Shown: piece by piece, positions 43,301 to 50,984 of the stretch
How positions within the stretch are numbered: position 1 is the first letter of the stretch
How the letters are laid out: each line of letters opens with the position of its first letter
Assembly (NCBI GenBank): GCA_017849585.1
Contig: JAFIGT010000042.1
Location: 181,912-245,911, forward strand
Reading direction: 5' to 3'
Length of the DNA stretch: 64,000 nucleotides
Origin: Verrucomicrobium sp.
GTDB lineage: Bacteria > Verrucomicrobiota > Verrucomicrobiia > Methylacidiphilales > UBA1321
Notes under the pieces: generated by a model
Databases searched by the model: none
What the model was told of the DNA's origin: nothing
What the model saw: the letters and a program-made list of their open reading frames with translations, nothing else
Position numbers and translations under genes: made by a program

Positions 43301-43520
43301 TGAAGAAGGGGCCGTGCATCGTATTCGTCCCAAGATGATGACGGTTTGCGCCATTCTTTTCGGCCTATTGCCCATCATGTGGAGCACAGGTAGCGGCGCC
43401 GACGTCATGAAGCGCATCGCCACTCCGATGGTCGGTGGCGTGATCACCTCTGCCGTGCTGGAGTTGCTTATTTACCCGGTGATCTACGTCCTCTGGCGCA
43501 GCCATAATCTCAAAAAGTAA
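40365..43520 (+). CDS. RND copper/silver efflux pump (CusA family)
   Basis: A 1051-aa HME-RND pump. The membrane motif GAMIDAAIIMIENAHK (about residues 409-424) is the CusA-type signature for monovalent copper and silver, unlike the DFG motif of the pump at 29561. It has normal length and intact segments. It pairs with the CusB-like adaptor; no outer-membrane channel gene follows, so it must borrow one, perhaps the CzcC-like channel at 27400. Its control by a CnrYXH-like module rather than CusRS is unusual. Confidence 0.95.
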   Translation: MSQEHESTFIERITVWSGRNPFLVCILILLGVAWGLHSLKQTPLDAIPDLSDVQVIVYTEWDGRNPTLIEDQITYPISSKFISAPKVKFVRGESIFGKSFVYVIFEDGTDIYWARSRVIEYLNAVRGSLPEGVNPTIGPDATGVGWVYEYALVDESGKNDLAQLRTFQDWTLRYALSAVKGVAEVATMGGYTRQYQINLDPNKLVAYGITLQEVVNAVKQSNRDVGGKTFEVATTEFYIRGRGYFKSIEDIEQVAVKADAGGNPILVKQLGTVGLGSDMRQGLVDFNGRGETVGGVVVMRYGENALNVINGIKKKLKELEPALPPGVKIVPVYDRSELIERSIDTLKEKLIEESIIVSLVCILFLWHFRSALVAIIMLPIAIILSFIPFQQLHLTSNIMSLGGIAIAIGAMIDAAIIMIENAHKYLEHARDENGGVDVTGEKRTEVILNAAKSVGRPLFFSLLVITVSFIPVFTLEAQEGRLFQPLAFTKTFSMFFAALLSVTLVPVLMVWFIRGKIAPEAKNPVNRFLIWVYQPLVDVVLRFRWLSILIAVLILGSTAYPIMKLGSEFMPPLNEGTILFMPTATPGMAVSEVSRVLNMQGRMIMQFPEVETAFGKAGQADTATDPAPLSMFETTIQLKPKDQWRPGMTWEKLMAEMNDKLKLPGMANVFWMPIQTRTQMLTTGFRSNLGIKIFGKDLEEINKVGEQIEQALTGFPDVRSVFAERATGGRYLDISVKRNELSRYGLRVEDVNDAIEMAVGGSTITRTVEGRERYPVAVRYARDYRDDVAALGRVLIATPKGAQIPLSEVADIRYTFGPPSVRSENGQLVSFVFVDTTASDMVGFVQKASQQIRDKVIFPTGYFMEWAGSFEYFLRAKERLMIIVPFTLVIIFVLIYMNTKSVIRTAIVFLAVPFSLVGAFWLLYILDYNMSVAVAVGLIALAGIDAETGVVMLMYLDSAYDDRKKKSQMNSVSDLILAVEEGAVHRIRPKMMTVCAILFGLLPIMWSTGSGADVMKRIATPMVGGVITSAVLELLIYPVIYVLWRSHNLKK

Positions 43521-44107
43521 AAGGCGGCCTGTACTCTGAGTTTTCCGGGAGAATGAAGGATAGGTTTATTTCTCCAAACGCCTAATCTGTCGCTCTGAGA
43601 TCTCCTTTTTATGCACAAGGTGTGACTGGCCTTTGCTTTATAACAAACAGCTATCTGGTGCTTCTCTGTCTGTCTTCCGCGGACGTTGTGAATCCTCTTT
43701 GCTGCGGGGTGAGTCCATAGCGGAGTTCTCGGGGTCAATGTCGCAGTTTATGCCATAGGTTGTATTTCTTCTCCGAGGGAGTCACTATGCGATGCGGCAT
43801 AATCCGACATTCGGCATAATACCCCTTGTCGATATTTGCGTGGAGTAATACCGCCAAAACCCAGCCTGCGCGTCGATTTAAATGCCTTTTCTTTCGCAAG
43901 TCGTTTAAACGAAAATAAATAAACTCCAAACAACGACGTTCAACCCCAGACGATAGCCTACATCTACAGCCTTGAAGACCGTTCTAGATTGCCATTCTTC
44001 GAGGTCTATACGTGATTTTACTCCAGAGGGAAAAGCGGAGACCAAAAACAAGGTGGACGTCATACCTTCGATCCGACAGCCCCATCACAGGTCCAAACCA
44101 ACTTCGG
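43521..44107. other. Long intergenic region after the copper pump
   Basis: No supported gene. Small minus-strand frames around 43735-43933 look like chance. Two direct copies of CGGCATAAT lie at 43795-43803 and 43812-43820, with an inverted TTATGCC at about 43748. These may be a remnant recombination site. Confidence 0.4.
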
Positions 44108-44389
44108 TTATTTGCGCCTCTTGTAATGAGGTGGAGGAATCGATTTTGTTTTTAATTTAATCTTCGGAGTCGCAGGCGAGAATAATTCACAAATCGACAG
44201 TCCATAGACTTTCCCAAGCTTTTCGACCAGCCGGATAGAAACATTCGTGCGTTTGCCCTGTTCGATATTCTGATAATAATCGTAAGAAATTCCGGCCAAT
44301 TCCGAGACCTGAGCCTGAGTCAGATGAGTGACGGTCCGCAATTCTTTCAGCCGTTTTCTAAGAAAAAGTTCGGATTCGCAAGGTGACAT
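44108..44389 (-). CDS. XRE-family transcriptional regulator
   Basis: A 93-aa protein. The XRE HTH spans about residues 10-68 (LRKRLKELRTVTHLTQAQVS, then ISYDYYQNIEQGKRTNVSIR), and the C-terminus is basic. The ATG at 44389 is preceded by AAGGAG. A palindrome 39 bp upstream is a likely operator. It belongs to the regulator cluster between cargo and the secretion operon. Targets unknown. Confidence 0.85.
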   Translation of the reverse strand: MSPCESELFLRKRLKELRTVTHLTQAQVSELAGISYDYYQNIEQGKRTNVSIRLVEKLGKVYGLSICELFSPATPKIKLKTKSIPPPHYKRRK

Positions 44390-44420
44390 TTCTCCTTATC
44401 TTCGGAGAAAGACTACTCAC

Positions 44421-44448
44421 TTGACACGTGCTATAGCACTTGTAGCAT
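44421..44448 (+). promoter_or_regulatory. Palindromic operator with promoter-like sequence
   Basis: The 12-bp perfect palindrome GTGCTATAGCAC (44428-44439) lies 39 bp upstream of the XRE start. On the plus strand it falls between TTGACA (44421-44426) and TAGCAT (44443-44448), spaced 16 bp like a promoter, but no rightward gene follows closely. On the minus strand TATAGC could be the -10 of the XRE gene. Confidence 0.5.
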
Positions 44449-44624
44449 TGCTCTTTTAAGGGACTGGTGTAAGCCTTCGGCGAACAGGCTCCGATAGAGT
44501 AGACTAATGGATCATGAGAAGCCGCTGGTGATGCTGGGACGATCCATCTATGAGAGCCTTATCGGAAGACAGGCAGAAATTGACTTGGTGCGGGCAACTA
44601 ACCACTGCCGCGACCACTGAGTTC

Positions 44625-44864
44625 TCAACATCCTTCCAGCAAATCGGCCCACTCGCATCTCAGTACCGACCTAAATTTGCTCAACTTGGGAAGGGACGGC
44701 CAATTCTCCCCCGCTTCCACCGATTGCACATAACGAGTGCTCAGCCCGGTCTTTTCGGCCAAAATTTCCTGTGTCAGCTTCGCCGCATTGCGAAGTCGGG
44801 ACAGATTTTGTCCGAATCGTTTGCGCTTGGGACACGGTTTGGGCTTTTTGGAGGGAGACGGCAC
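44625..44864 (-). CDS. XRE-family transcriptional regulator
   Basis: A 79-aa protein starting at GTG 44864, with no better start in frame. After a basic Lys/Pro-rich N-terminus the XRE fold runs to the end (SRLRNAAKLTQEILAEKTGL, STRYVQSVEAG). It is paralogous to the 75-aa regulator at 13380. It is divergent from the receiver-domain gene at 44961, with a palindrome between them, and probably represses both. Confidence 0.85.
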   Translation of the reverse strand: MPSPSKKPKPCPKRKRFGQNLSRLRNAAKLTQEILAEKTGLSTRYVQSVEAGENWPSLPKLSKFRSVLRCEWADLLEGC

Positions 44865-44900
44865 GATTCATTTTGTGCCGGATTTAATGGACACAAACAC

Positions 44901-44913
44901 GAGGTAATACCTC
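44901..44913. promoter_or_regulatory. Palindrome GAGGT-AAT-ACCTC
   Basis: Perfect 5-bp arms with a 3-nt spacer, the same geometry as the 13-bp operators at 13301 and 13329 of the paralogous regulator. It lies between the divergent XRE gene and the receiver gene. Confidence 0.6.
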
Positions 44914-44960
44914 ATAATTTACTTGAATTGGTTTGAGCAAGGCGTAGACAAAAAAGAAAG

Positions 44961-45389
44961 ATGTCGGTTATGGGAAGGAATGGCGGTATGAATCGAATCA
45001 AAAAGCAGTACGGGAAAGAAAGTCGTTGTCTGGTCATTGTCGATGATGAGACCGCTATTCTGACAATTTTGGAATGGATGTTCAAAGACGAGGGATACAC
45101 CGTCTACACGTTTACCCGAGCGGCTTCGGCTTTGGCTTTCGTTGAGAAAAATCCGGTGCACATGGTCATCAGCGATTATCAAATGCCGGACATGGACGGC
45201 TTGGAACTGGCACAGCGATTACAGGTTTCAGGCTGGAAAGGCTCTTTTTGTTTATTGAGCGGTCGTGCCAGCGCGTTAAAGAATCATCCTTTGACGGAAA
45301 TAGGTGTTCACCAATTGTTCCAGAAACCCTTTGACGCACTTGTGTTGGCTGATTTCGTCCGGCAGGCGTTGGAGGAAATCAAATGCTAA
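44961..45389 (+). CDS. Orphan response-regulator receiver domain protein
   Basis: A 142-aa CheY-like protein. The acidic pair is Asp28-Asp29, the phosphorylation site Asp72 in ISDYQMPDMDG, the Ser in LLSG is residue 100 and the conserved Lys in FQKPF is residue 122, so all receiver residues are present. There is no output domain, and no histidine kinase is encoded in the window. It overlaps the AP2-like/MobC-like gene by 7 nt, so it may act through that DNA-binding protein. An ATG at 44988 is an alternative start. Confidence 0.85.
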   Translation: MSVMGRNGGMNRIKKQYGKESRCLVIVDDETAILTILEWMFKDEGYTVYTFTRAASALAFVEKNPVHMVISDYQMPDMDGLELAQRLQVSGWKGSFCLLSGRASALKNHPLTEIGVHQLFQKPFDALVLADFVRQALEEIKC

Positions 45390-45973
45390 CGCCCTCCAAT
45401 GAGCGGTTCATTCGTCGCCGGATGGTCAACGGCGCAGTGGGATGGACCGTGATTGTGGGTTCAGGCCGCACTCGCCGTTACCATCATTTTCGGGATGACG
45501 AGTATCAGGGGACTGATGCGGCATTACGCGCCGCCGTCCTGTACCGCGATGACGTGTTGCCACTCCGTCAGAATCATAGACAAAAGAAGCGACCCAACAA
45601 ATCGGAACAACTTCGCATTCGTCTCCGGCATGAGGAACGGGAAGCGATGGAGCGCCGATGCGAGGAGGATTGGGAGAACGGCCATGCCTTTGCCGAAAAT
45701 CTTTCGACCTGGGTACGACATCAAATCGAACCGTTGATGCAATCCAACAAACAGCCTTGCGAAATCTCGCGGGATCTTTATCGGCAGGTGGAGCAATTGG
45801 CGCAATTGCTTGGTAAATCTCCTGAAACCGTCATTCAGGAATGCATTGATGGCATTGACGGCTTGATCCGGCTAAGTGAGGCGACTCGTCCTTTGATTGT
45901 GGCCGAATGGCGCTTGCGCAAGAAGTACCAGCGTGAACGGAAGGACAATTCCGAAGGTCTGACGAAAGGCTGA
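45383..45973 (+). CDS. AP2-like plus MobC-like DNA-binding fusion protein
   Basis: A 196-aa protein. Residues about 18-60 (GWTVIVGSGRTRRYHHF, then a run with AALRAAVLYRD) resemble the three-stranded AP2-like DNA-binding domain of integrases and phage proteins. The C-terminal part (SEQLRIRLRHEEREAMERR, LIVAEWRLRKKY) is homologous to the whole 138-aa protein at 13625. It therefore combines two DNA-binding modules. It is translated with the receiver-domain gene. Likely a transfer or maintenance regulator; the exact target is unknown. Confidence 0.65.
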   Translation: MLTPSNERFIRRRMVNGAVGWTVIVGSGRTRRYHHFRDDEYQGTDAALRAAVLYRDDVLPLRQNHRQKKRPNKSEQLRIRLRHEEREAMERRCEEDWENGHAFAENLSTWVRHQIEPLMQSNKQPCEISRDLYRQVEQLAQLLGKSPETVIQECIDGIDGLIRLSEATRPLIVAEWRLRKKYQRERKDNSEGLTKG

Positions 45974-46117
45974 GACTTTTTTCGTCAGCACGCCCTAGAG
46001 AAAGGGCAAAGATTTATCGAGTTCTCGTATTCGTTTCTCTCGTAAGTCTCCCTGAATTTTGTTCGTATTACCCAACACAAGCGTTGTTTCTATTGGAACG
46101 CGTGTCCTATTTATTTG

Positions 46118-46456
46118 TCAGATTTTTGCCCCCGATAGCTTACGTGCAGTCTTAGCCATCCCTCCGGTATTTGCAGTTAAGGTAACAGTTTTTGAACGCG
46201 CAGTTCCGCCGATCGGGGCAGAAGTATTTGACTCATATTGCGCCAACAAAGCCCTCATGTCCTCCAAATCGCGTTTGGGTATGATGGCAAACGGCGGGCT
46301 GACCTTGCCGTTTTCTTCGTAGTACTCGCAGAGAGTCTTGATGAAGTGTTCCACCAAGCCGTAGTGAAGCACACCGGTTTCCTCTGACATCTTTAGGAGA
46401 CGTTCTTTCAGTTCGCCTGGAATCCGTATCCCATAAGTAGTCTTGTTGTTTCCCAT
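46118..46456 (-). CDS. Ribbon-helix-helix (Arc-like) regulator
   Basis: A 112-aa protein whose start (KTTYGIRIPGELKERLLKMS, then EETGVLHYGLVEHFI) fits a ribbon-helix-helix DNA-binding domain. The C-terminal third is Thr/Ala/Lys-rich. It is divergent from the secretion operon, with the palindrome at 46501-46524 between them. It is thus the best candidate to bind that palindrome and its copy at 3467-3490 and to coordinate the two transfer operons. Confidence 0.75.
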   Translation of the reverse strand: MGNNKTTYGIRIPGELKERLLKMSEETGVLHYGLVEHFIKTLCEYYEENGKVSPPFAIIPKRDLEDMRALLAQYESNTSAPIGGTARSKTVTLTANTGGMAKTARKLSGAKI

Positions 46457-46500
46457 ATCTTTTACCTAGCGAAAATTTTTAGGGCTACACGCACTTTCTT

Positions 46501-46524
46501 GTTAACATTGCGCACAATGTAAAC
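46501..46524. promoter_or_regulatory. Palindromic operator upstream of the secretion operon
   Basis: Arms GTTAACATTG and CAATGTAAAC flank CGCA, with only one mismatched pair between the arms. It recurs before the 3507 operon. It lies in the 107-bp gap between the divergent RHH gene and the AAA+ gene, 39 bp before the latter's start. Confidence 0.7.
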
Positions 46525-46563
46525 GATATAGGAAATACAAGCAAGATATAAACTCTTCTCCTT

Positions 46564-47541
46564 ATGACCACTTTCGCTCACGCTCAAATGCCCGATTACA
46601 CCCCACTGGCGTACCTTGAACCCTATTTGGCGGCCAAGATCATCGGTCAATCTCACGTTCTTCCCCATATTGCGCGACTGGTCATACAGGCCGAAATGGG
46701 ACTCACCCGGCCCGGAGAACCGCTTTGCCGGTTACTCTTTGTCGGCCCCACTGGAGTAGGAAAAACACTCACGGCCAAAGCCATCAGCCAATACGTGCTC
46801 GGCCCGGATGCTTATCACCAACTGGACATGAGTGAATTCATGCTTCGGAAATCGATCCGCAATTTCATCGGAGACGAAAGCGGCGACGTTGGACGATTGG
46901 GGCGCATTCTCGAAATCCCCGGCAGAAAGCTTCTCCTTTTTGACGAAATTGAAAAGGCCCACGCGGAGATTATGAACCTGTTCCTGCAAATGCTGGAGGA
47001 AGGGCACATTACGGTGGGGCGCGGCATCCGGCACTCCTTGAACAACTGCTACATCGTCGTCACGACCAATATCGGGGCCAACAAGGTGATGAAGGCCGAT
47101 TCCGAATACATCAACTATTCCATTCTGGAAGAAGTCTGCATGGGCGAATTCGCCAAGAAATACGGTCCCGAAAAAATCCAGCGGTTCCAGGCGTTTTGCG
47201 TGTTCACCAAGCTTTCCCAAGTGGACCAGAAGAAAATCGCCCGGTTGGAATTGGAAACTGAAATCAACCACCAGCGTTCTGTCGGCAACGTACTCGATTA
47301 CCACGAGTCCGCCGTCGATTTTCTTTTCAATGCCGGTTGCAGCGAACAGTACGGGGCACGTCCCCTTCGCAACCAGACCCAATATCACGTCCGCAACGCA
47401 GTCACGACATTAACCCTCAAAAATCATTTACGCCATGTCCGGGGACGGCTGGTTGCCAGTCCCGATCACACTTGTCTGTCGATTCATTCCCAACCTTCCA
47501 CACAACCCAAAGGAACAGTGAAAAATCCCCATCCTCTATGA
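46564..47541 (+). CDS. Clp/HSP100-type AAA+ ATPase at the TrbB/VirB11 position
   Basis: A 325-aa protein resembling a single second AAA+ module of ClpB/ClpA. It has Walker A GPTGVGKT (61-68), QLDMSEF, Walker B LLLFDEIEKAH (about 123-133), sensor 1 VVTTNIG, an arginine in KIQRFQ, and sensor 2 GARPLR (264-269). No N-terminal ClpB domain, first AAA module or ClpP-binding loop is visible. It leads the secretion operon where IncP and Ti elements have trbB, and no VirB11-like gene is seen. It could power pilus biogenesis or remodel the secretion complex; that role is inference. It overlaps the VirB2-like gene by 4 nt. Confidence 0.85.
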   Translation: MTTFAHAQMPDYTPLAYLEPYLAAKIIGQSHVLPHIARLVIQAEMGLTRPGEPLCRLLFVGPTGVGKTLTAKAISQYVLGPDAYHQLDMSEFMLRKSIRNFIGDESGDVGRLGRILEIPGRKLLLFDEIEKAHAEIMNLFLQMLEEGHITVGRGIRHSLNNCYIVVTTNIGANKVMKADSEYINYSILEEVCMGEFAKKYGPEKIQRFQAFCVFTKLSQVDQKKIARLELETEINHQRSVGNVLDYHESAVDFLFNAGCSEQYGARPLRNQTQYHVRNAVTTLTLKNHLRHVRGRLVASPDHTCLSIHSQPSTQPKGTVKNPHPL

Positions 47542-47849
47542 ACACCCTACTCCCCCAACTCCTATTCGCAGCCACCGATATAGATACCGCCCTCTCCCAA
47601 GGCGGCATCTATCTGATGAAAGCCGGGTTTCTCATCGGCGTCATCCTGATTATGATGGGCGGCTACTCGATGCACAGCGGCAACGGCTCCGGGGCGCTCA
47701 TGTCCATCGTCGGCGGCCTGATTATTGCCTGTGCCGTGCCGTTCATGAAATCATTCGTGACCAGCGCCGGGATTCCCGACGCCGCCGTAAACATCGGCAG
47801 TTTGACACCGTTTCTGCTCATTCCCCGGACATGGAGGCACCTGTCATGA
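47538..47849 (+). CDS. VirB2/TrbC-like pilin candidate
   Basis: From ATG 47538 this is 103 aa. It has a short leader, then two hydrophobic segments (about 26-43 and 52-70) separated by a small polar loop (YSMHSGNGSGAL), the topology of VirB2/TrbC pilins. It is the second gene of the operon, just where trbC lies. It overlaps both neighbours by 4 nt. No similarity beyond topology is evident. Confidence 0.7.
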   Translation: MNTLLPQLLFAATDIDTALSQGGIYLMKAGFLIGVILIMMGGYSMHSGNGSGALMSIVGGLIIACAVPFMKSFVTSAGIPDAAVNIGSLTPFLLIPRTWRHLS

Positions 47850-48034
47850 TGCGCACTCCCGTCTTTTTCCTGTGTGTGCTGCTTCTGGCGGGGGCTTGTC
47901 TCTGTGTCCTTCAAGGCAACAAGGCCACCGATGAAGCGAAGAGAAAACTCTGGATGAAACGCTGCTTCATGCTGGCAACTGCCGCCGGGGTCCTCTTCTG
48001 GTTCTTCGGTTTTGATCCCCTTCCCCTCGACTAG
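47846..48034 (+). CDS. Small two-segment membrane protein
   Basis: A 62-aa protein starting at ATG 47846, overlapping the previous gene by 4 nt (ATGA); an ATG 15 nt upstream would overlap more. Two hydrophobic segments (5-22 and 45-58) flank a charged centre. It lies between the pilin-like and VirB3-like genes, so it is probably part of the secretion apparatus. Family not recognised. Confidence 0.6.
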   Translation: MMRTPVFFLCVLLLAGACLCVLQGNKATDEAKRKLWMKRCFMLATAAGVLFWFFGFDPLPLD

Positions 48035-48036
48035 TC

Positions 48037-48369
48037 ATGGATACCATTCCTATTAATCAAAGCATCGGGGCGAAACCGCGCATCCCCGGCATTCCGCTGG
48101 ACGCGGATAATGTGCTCCTCGTGATCGCATCGGTTTTCTTCGGTGTCGGATTGTTCTACGGCCTGTCCAATGCCGGGTACGGATTCCGGGCTTCCCTCAC
48201 GCCGGGAGTACTTCTGTTCCTGATGACTTGTCTCTGGGTGTTCTGGCTGCGGCAGGGCAAACCGGCTTCCTATGACGTGGATTTCATCCAGACAAAGTTT
48301 CTCGGAAAAAAGGGTTGGGAACCGGATTTCCATGCCATCGAGCAATTTGAATCCCATTTGAAACCATGA
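48037..48369 (+). CDS. VirB3/TrbD-like membrane protein
   Basis: A 110-aa protein with two membrane segments (about 26-45 and 53-72) and a cytoplasmic C-terminus, immediately before and overlapping (4 nt) the VirB4-like ATPase gene. This is the invariant position of VirB3/TrbD, which anchors VirB4 to the membrane. Assigned by size, topology and order. Confidence 0.7.
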   Translation: MDTIPINQSIGAKPRIPGIPLDADNVLLVIASVFFGVGLFYGLSNAGYGFRASLTPGVLLFLMTCLWVFWLRQGKPASYDVDFIQTKFLGKKGWEPDFHAIEQFESHLKP

Positions 48370-50984
48370 CCACCAACGGCATCTACAAAAAGGGATTGAT
48401 GGCTTTCGGCGACATGACGCTGACTCATGTTTCCAAGGGGTTTCTTCTCGATTGTCCCGACTTGGGCAATGCCTCCGATAGCCTGCGGTTCCTGTGGCGG
48501 GACAAGATGCGGCAAATCCTCGCCACCATCGGCGAAGGCAATCGCGCCCAAATCCATTTCAACAAAACGTGCGATTTCGGCGCAGCCATTGATCGCTATT
48601 CCGACGACACCCAGACCGAATACGCCGACGAAGCGTGTCGCCAGTTCCGCGATGCCCACGTCGTCCTGTATTCCGACTTGAACACCCGACGCGCCCTGCA
48701 ACGCAAAATCGTCCGGTTCTATCTCTGCAAACGAGTCGAGGAACGCCCCCCACTCGGACTGGAAGGCCAGCCGATATTCGCTTTCAACGAACGGCTGTTG
48801 GAGGAATACGCCACCGAATTCATCCACTACGAAAGCAATTTGAATAACATTTGTGCCGGGGCCGGGGTCAAGGTCCGGTCTATGACCGACAGGGAACATT
48901 TCGCGCATGTCAGCGAATACTTCAATCCCTCGTTTCTGGATCGCAAAGAGAGCCTCGCCTCCTTGTTCGATCCCCATCACAGCATTCTCAACGCCATGCG
49001 CAACGGGTTAGCACATGGGGCCGAGCACCGCCCGCCGTTTGGCCTCTACAACGATACCTACTATTTCAATTTTCTGATCCTGCAACGGCTCCCGCAGCAT
49101 GCCGCCACCGGGGACGTCGAACGGCTCACTGGAGAATTATTCAACGACTATTCCATCGTTATTAATCTTTATCCCGAAAACAAGGAAGCGGTCAAAAATC
49201 GTTACCAGACCGAAATCAACCGACTGTCCAGAAGCCTCTCCAATCCGAAAAACCAGAATCAAGCCGAGGCGGATCAACTCGACATTTTGCGGGAACGGTT
49301 GAAGCAATTGAATCACGGTTTCCATACGCCGCTTTCGTTCGATTTTTGCGTGCAGGTCCGCGACAAGGATCTTGGCTCGCTGGCGGGGAAAACCGCCGCC
49401 TTGCAGACCGCCATTCATGAATTGAACGGAGCCGATTATTACGCTCCGAATCTGTACGCCACTTGCGAGAAAATCTATTTCCAGGATTTTCCGGGGTTTC
49501 CGTGGAATGCGTACACCGCGCACAAACGCGAGCAAAACGACGAGGAAATCGTTCGCATTCTCCCGCTCACGTCGTCGTTTACCGGACATCTGGACGGTGC
49601 CCAGGCGTTGTTCCCCGGCGAAGCCAACCAGCTTGTCGGCATCAAGGCGTTCATCGGCGACATGCCGCAACCGTTTCTCATCGTCGGCGCACCGGGCAGC
49701 GGCAAAACCCACATGACGATTAATTTATTACATCAGCTTTTTTGCCATCTGGGATTCCTGTTCATCATCGAGGAAAAGAAGGATTACGGTGCGTTCACCC
49801 GCTCCCACGGTTGCGAAACGACCGTCATCGACCCAAACGGAACCAAGACCTTCAACCTGTTCGATACCCACGGCACACCACTCGACGACAACCACATTGC
49901 CGAGGCTGCGGCCCTGTGCGCGTTGTTCGCCGGGGAAACGGATTCCATCCGTGACGATAATATCCAGCGGGCGATGTTCTCCACCTATATCCGCCGTCTG
50001 TACGCCCATTCGTTCGAGATGTGGAAAAAGAAGCATCCCGACCGCCTCTTGCCGCTCATGCGCCGAGCCTGCCTGATTCACAAACTCTGGCAGGAGTACA
50101 AGGTGGACGATGACGAGTGCGATTTCACGCAGGCATGGGCCCGAGTGCGCGACTGGGAAAAGGACTCTCCCGCCGAAGTCGCCGCTCGTGAACAATCCAT
50201 CAGCGACGGTGACGCCATCACTTTCTCGAAAAACCGCGCCACGTCCCGGTATGTACCCGATCTCGTTTTCAGTTTCTACAAATCTTCCGACTATCCGCAG
50301 CTCCGGCATCTCGTCATCGACATGGGCATCGCCCCAGACCCGGAGCACGATGAAAAAGTCGTCAACCAACTGGTGACGTTGCTTCGGGCATGGACCGCCG
50401 CCGAAGGTAACAACGGCTGTTTGTTCGATGGCGTGGGAAATATCGACCTGCACAAGCACATCGTGCATTTCGAGTGCGGCAAGCTTGGCGAAGCCAACCA
50501 GCAATTACGTGACGCGGCTATTTTTCTGATCGTCCAGCAAGTGCGCCGCCGAATCATTTCCCTGCCACGGAATGTCCCCAAGGGGGCGTTGTTCGAGGAA
50601 GCCAGTCAGATTTTAAAAGCCAAAAAAGGTGCGGACTTGCTCAAGGAATTTCTGGCCAAGATGCGCGGGTACAAACTGTGGGCCGGAGCCACCATCCAGG
50701 CTTACGAGCAGTTACGGGAAAACCCGGCCATGTGCGAGGTCCTCTTCGGCTGCGTGAAGCAGTATTTCATTTTAAAGATGAACAATCCTAACGACGTGAC
50801 GCACCTGTGTTCGTCGATCAATGGGTTGCCGGAATTTGCCAAGGATCGAATTCAGTCCTTCGTATCGCCCGAACATCTCAATTACGAGTATTCCAGCGTG
50901 CTCTATCACCATCTCGGCGACGTGAACAACCTCACGGGTACGTTCCGCGTCATCGACCTACCCAACCCGGCCAAACTCCCATGA
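48366..50984 (+). CDS. VirB4/TrbE-family secretion ATPase
   Basis: An 872-aa protein with a poorly conserved N-terminal half and a C-terminal RecA-like ATPase. Walker A is GAPGSGKTHM (about residue 441) followed by LLHQLFCHLGFLFIIEEKKD. The Walker B region is ALFEEASQILK (about 740), and a later GCVKQYFILKM is a further VirB4/TraC-like segment. It energises pilus assembly and substrate transfer. Length is normal. It overlaps both neighbours by 4 nt. Confidence 0.92.
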   Translation: MTTNGIYKKGLMAFGDMTLTHVSKGFLLDCPDLGNASDSLRFLWRDKMRQILATIGEGNRAQIHFNKTCDFGAAIDRYSDDTQTEYADEACRQFRDAHVVLYSDLNTRRALQRKIVRFYLCKRVEERPPLGLEGQPIFAFNERLLEEYATEFIHYESNLNNICAGAGVKVRSMTDREHFAHVSEYFNPSFLDRKESLASLFDPHHSILNAMRNGLAHGAEHRPPFGLYNDTYYFNFLILQRLPQHAATGDVERLTGELFNDYSIVINLYPENKEAVKNRYQTEINRLSRSLSNPKNQNQAEADQLDILRERLKQLNHGFHTPLSFDFCVQVRDKDLGSLAGKTAALQTAIHELNGADYYAPNLYATCEKIYFQDFPGFPWNAYTAHKREQNDEEIVRILPLTSSFTGHLDGAQALFPGEANQLVGIKAFIGDMPQPFLIVGAPGSGKTHMTINLLHQLFCHLGFLFIIEEKKDYGAFTRSHGCETTVIDPNGTKTFNLFDTHGTPLDDNHIAEAAALCALFAGETDSIRDDNIQRAMFSTYIRRLYAHSFEMWKKKHPDRLLPLMRRACLIHKLWQEYKVDDDECDFTQAWARVRDWEKDSPAEVAAREQSISDGDAITFSKNRATSRYVPDLVFSFYKSSDYPQLRHLVIDMGIAPDPEHDEKVVNQLVTLLRAWTAAEGNNGCLFDGVGNIDLHKHIVHFECGKLGEANQQLRDAAIFLIVQQVRRRIISLPRNVPKGALFEEASQILKAKKGADLLKEFLAKMRGYKLWAGATIQAYEQLRENPAMCEVLFGCVKQYFILKMNNPNDVTHLCSSINGLPEFAKDRIQSFVSPEHLNYEYSSVLYHHLGDVNNLTGTFRVIDLPNPAKLP

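Noticed and set aside
43735..43933. Overlapping minus-strand small frames
   Set aside because: Two frames overlap, neither with domain or start signal; the sequence is better explained by short repeats.
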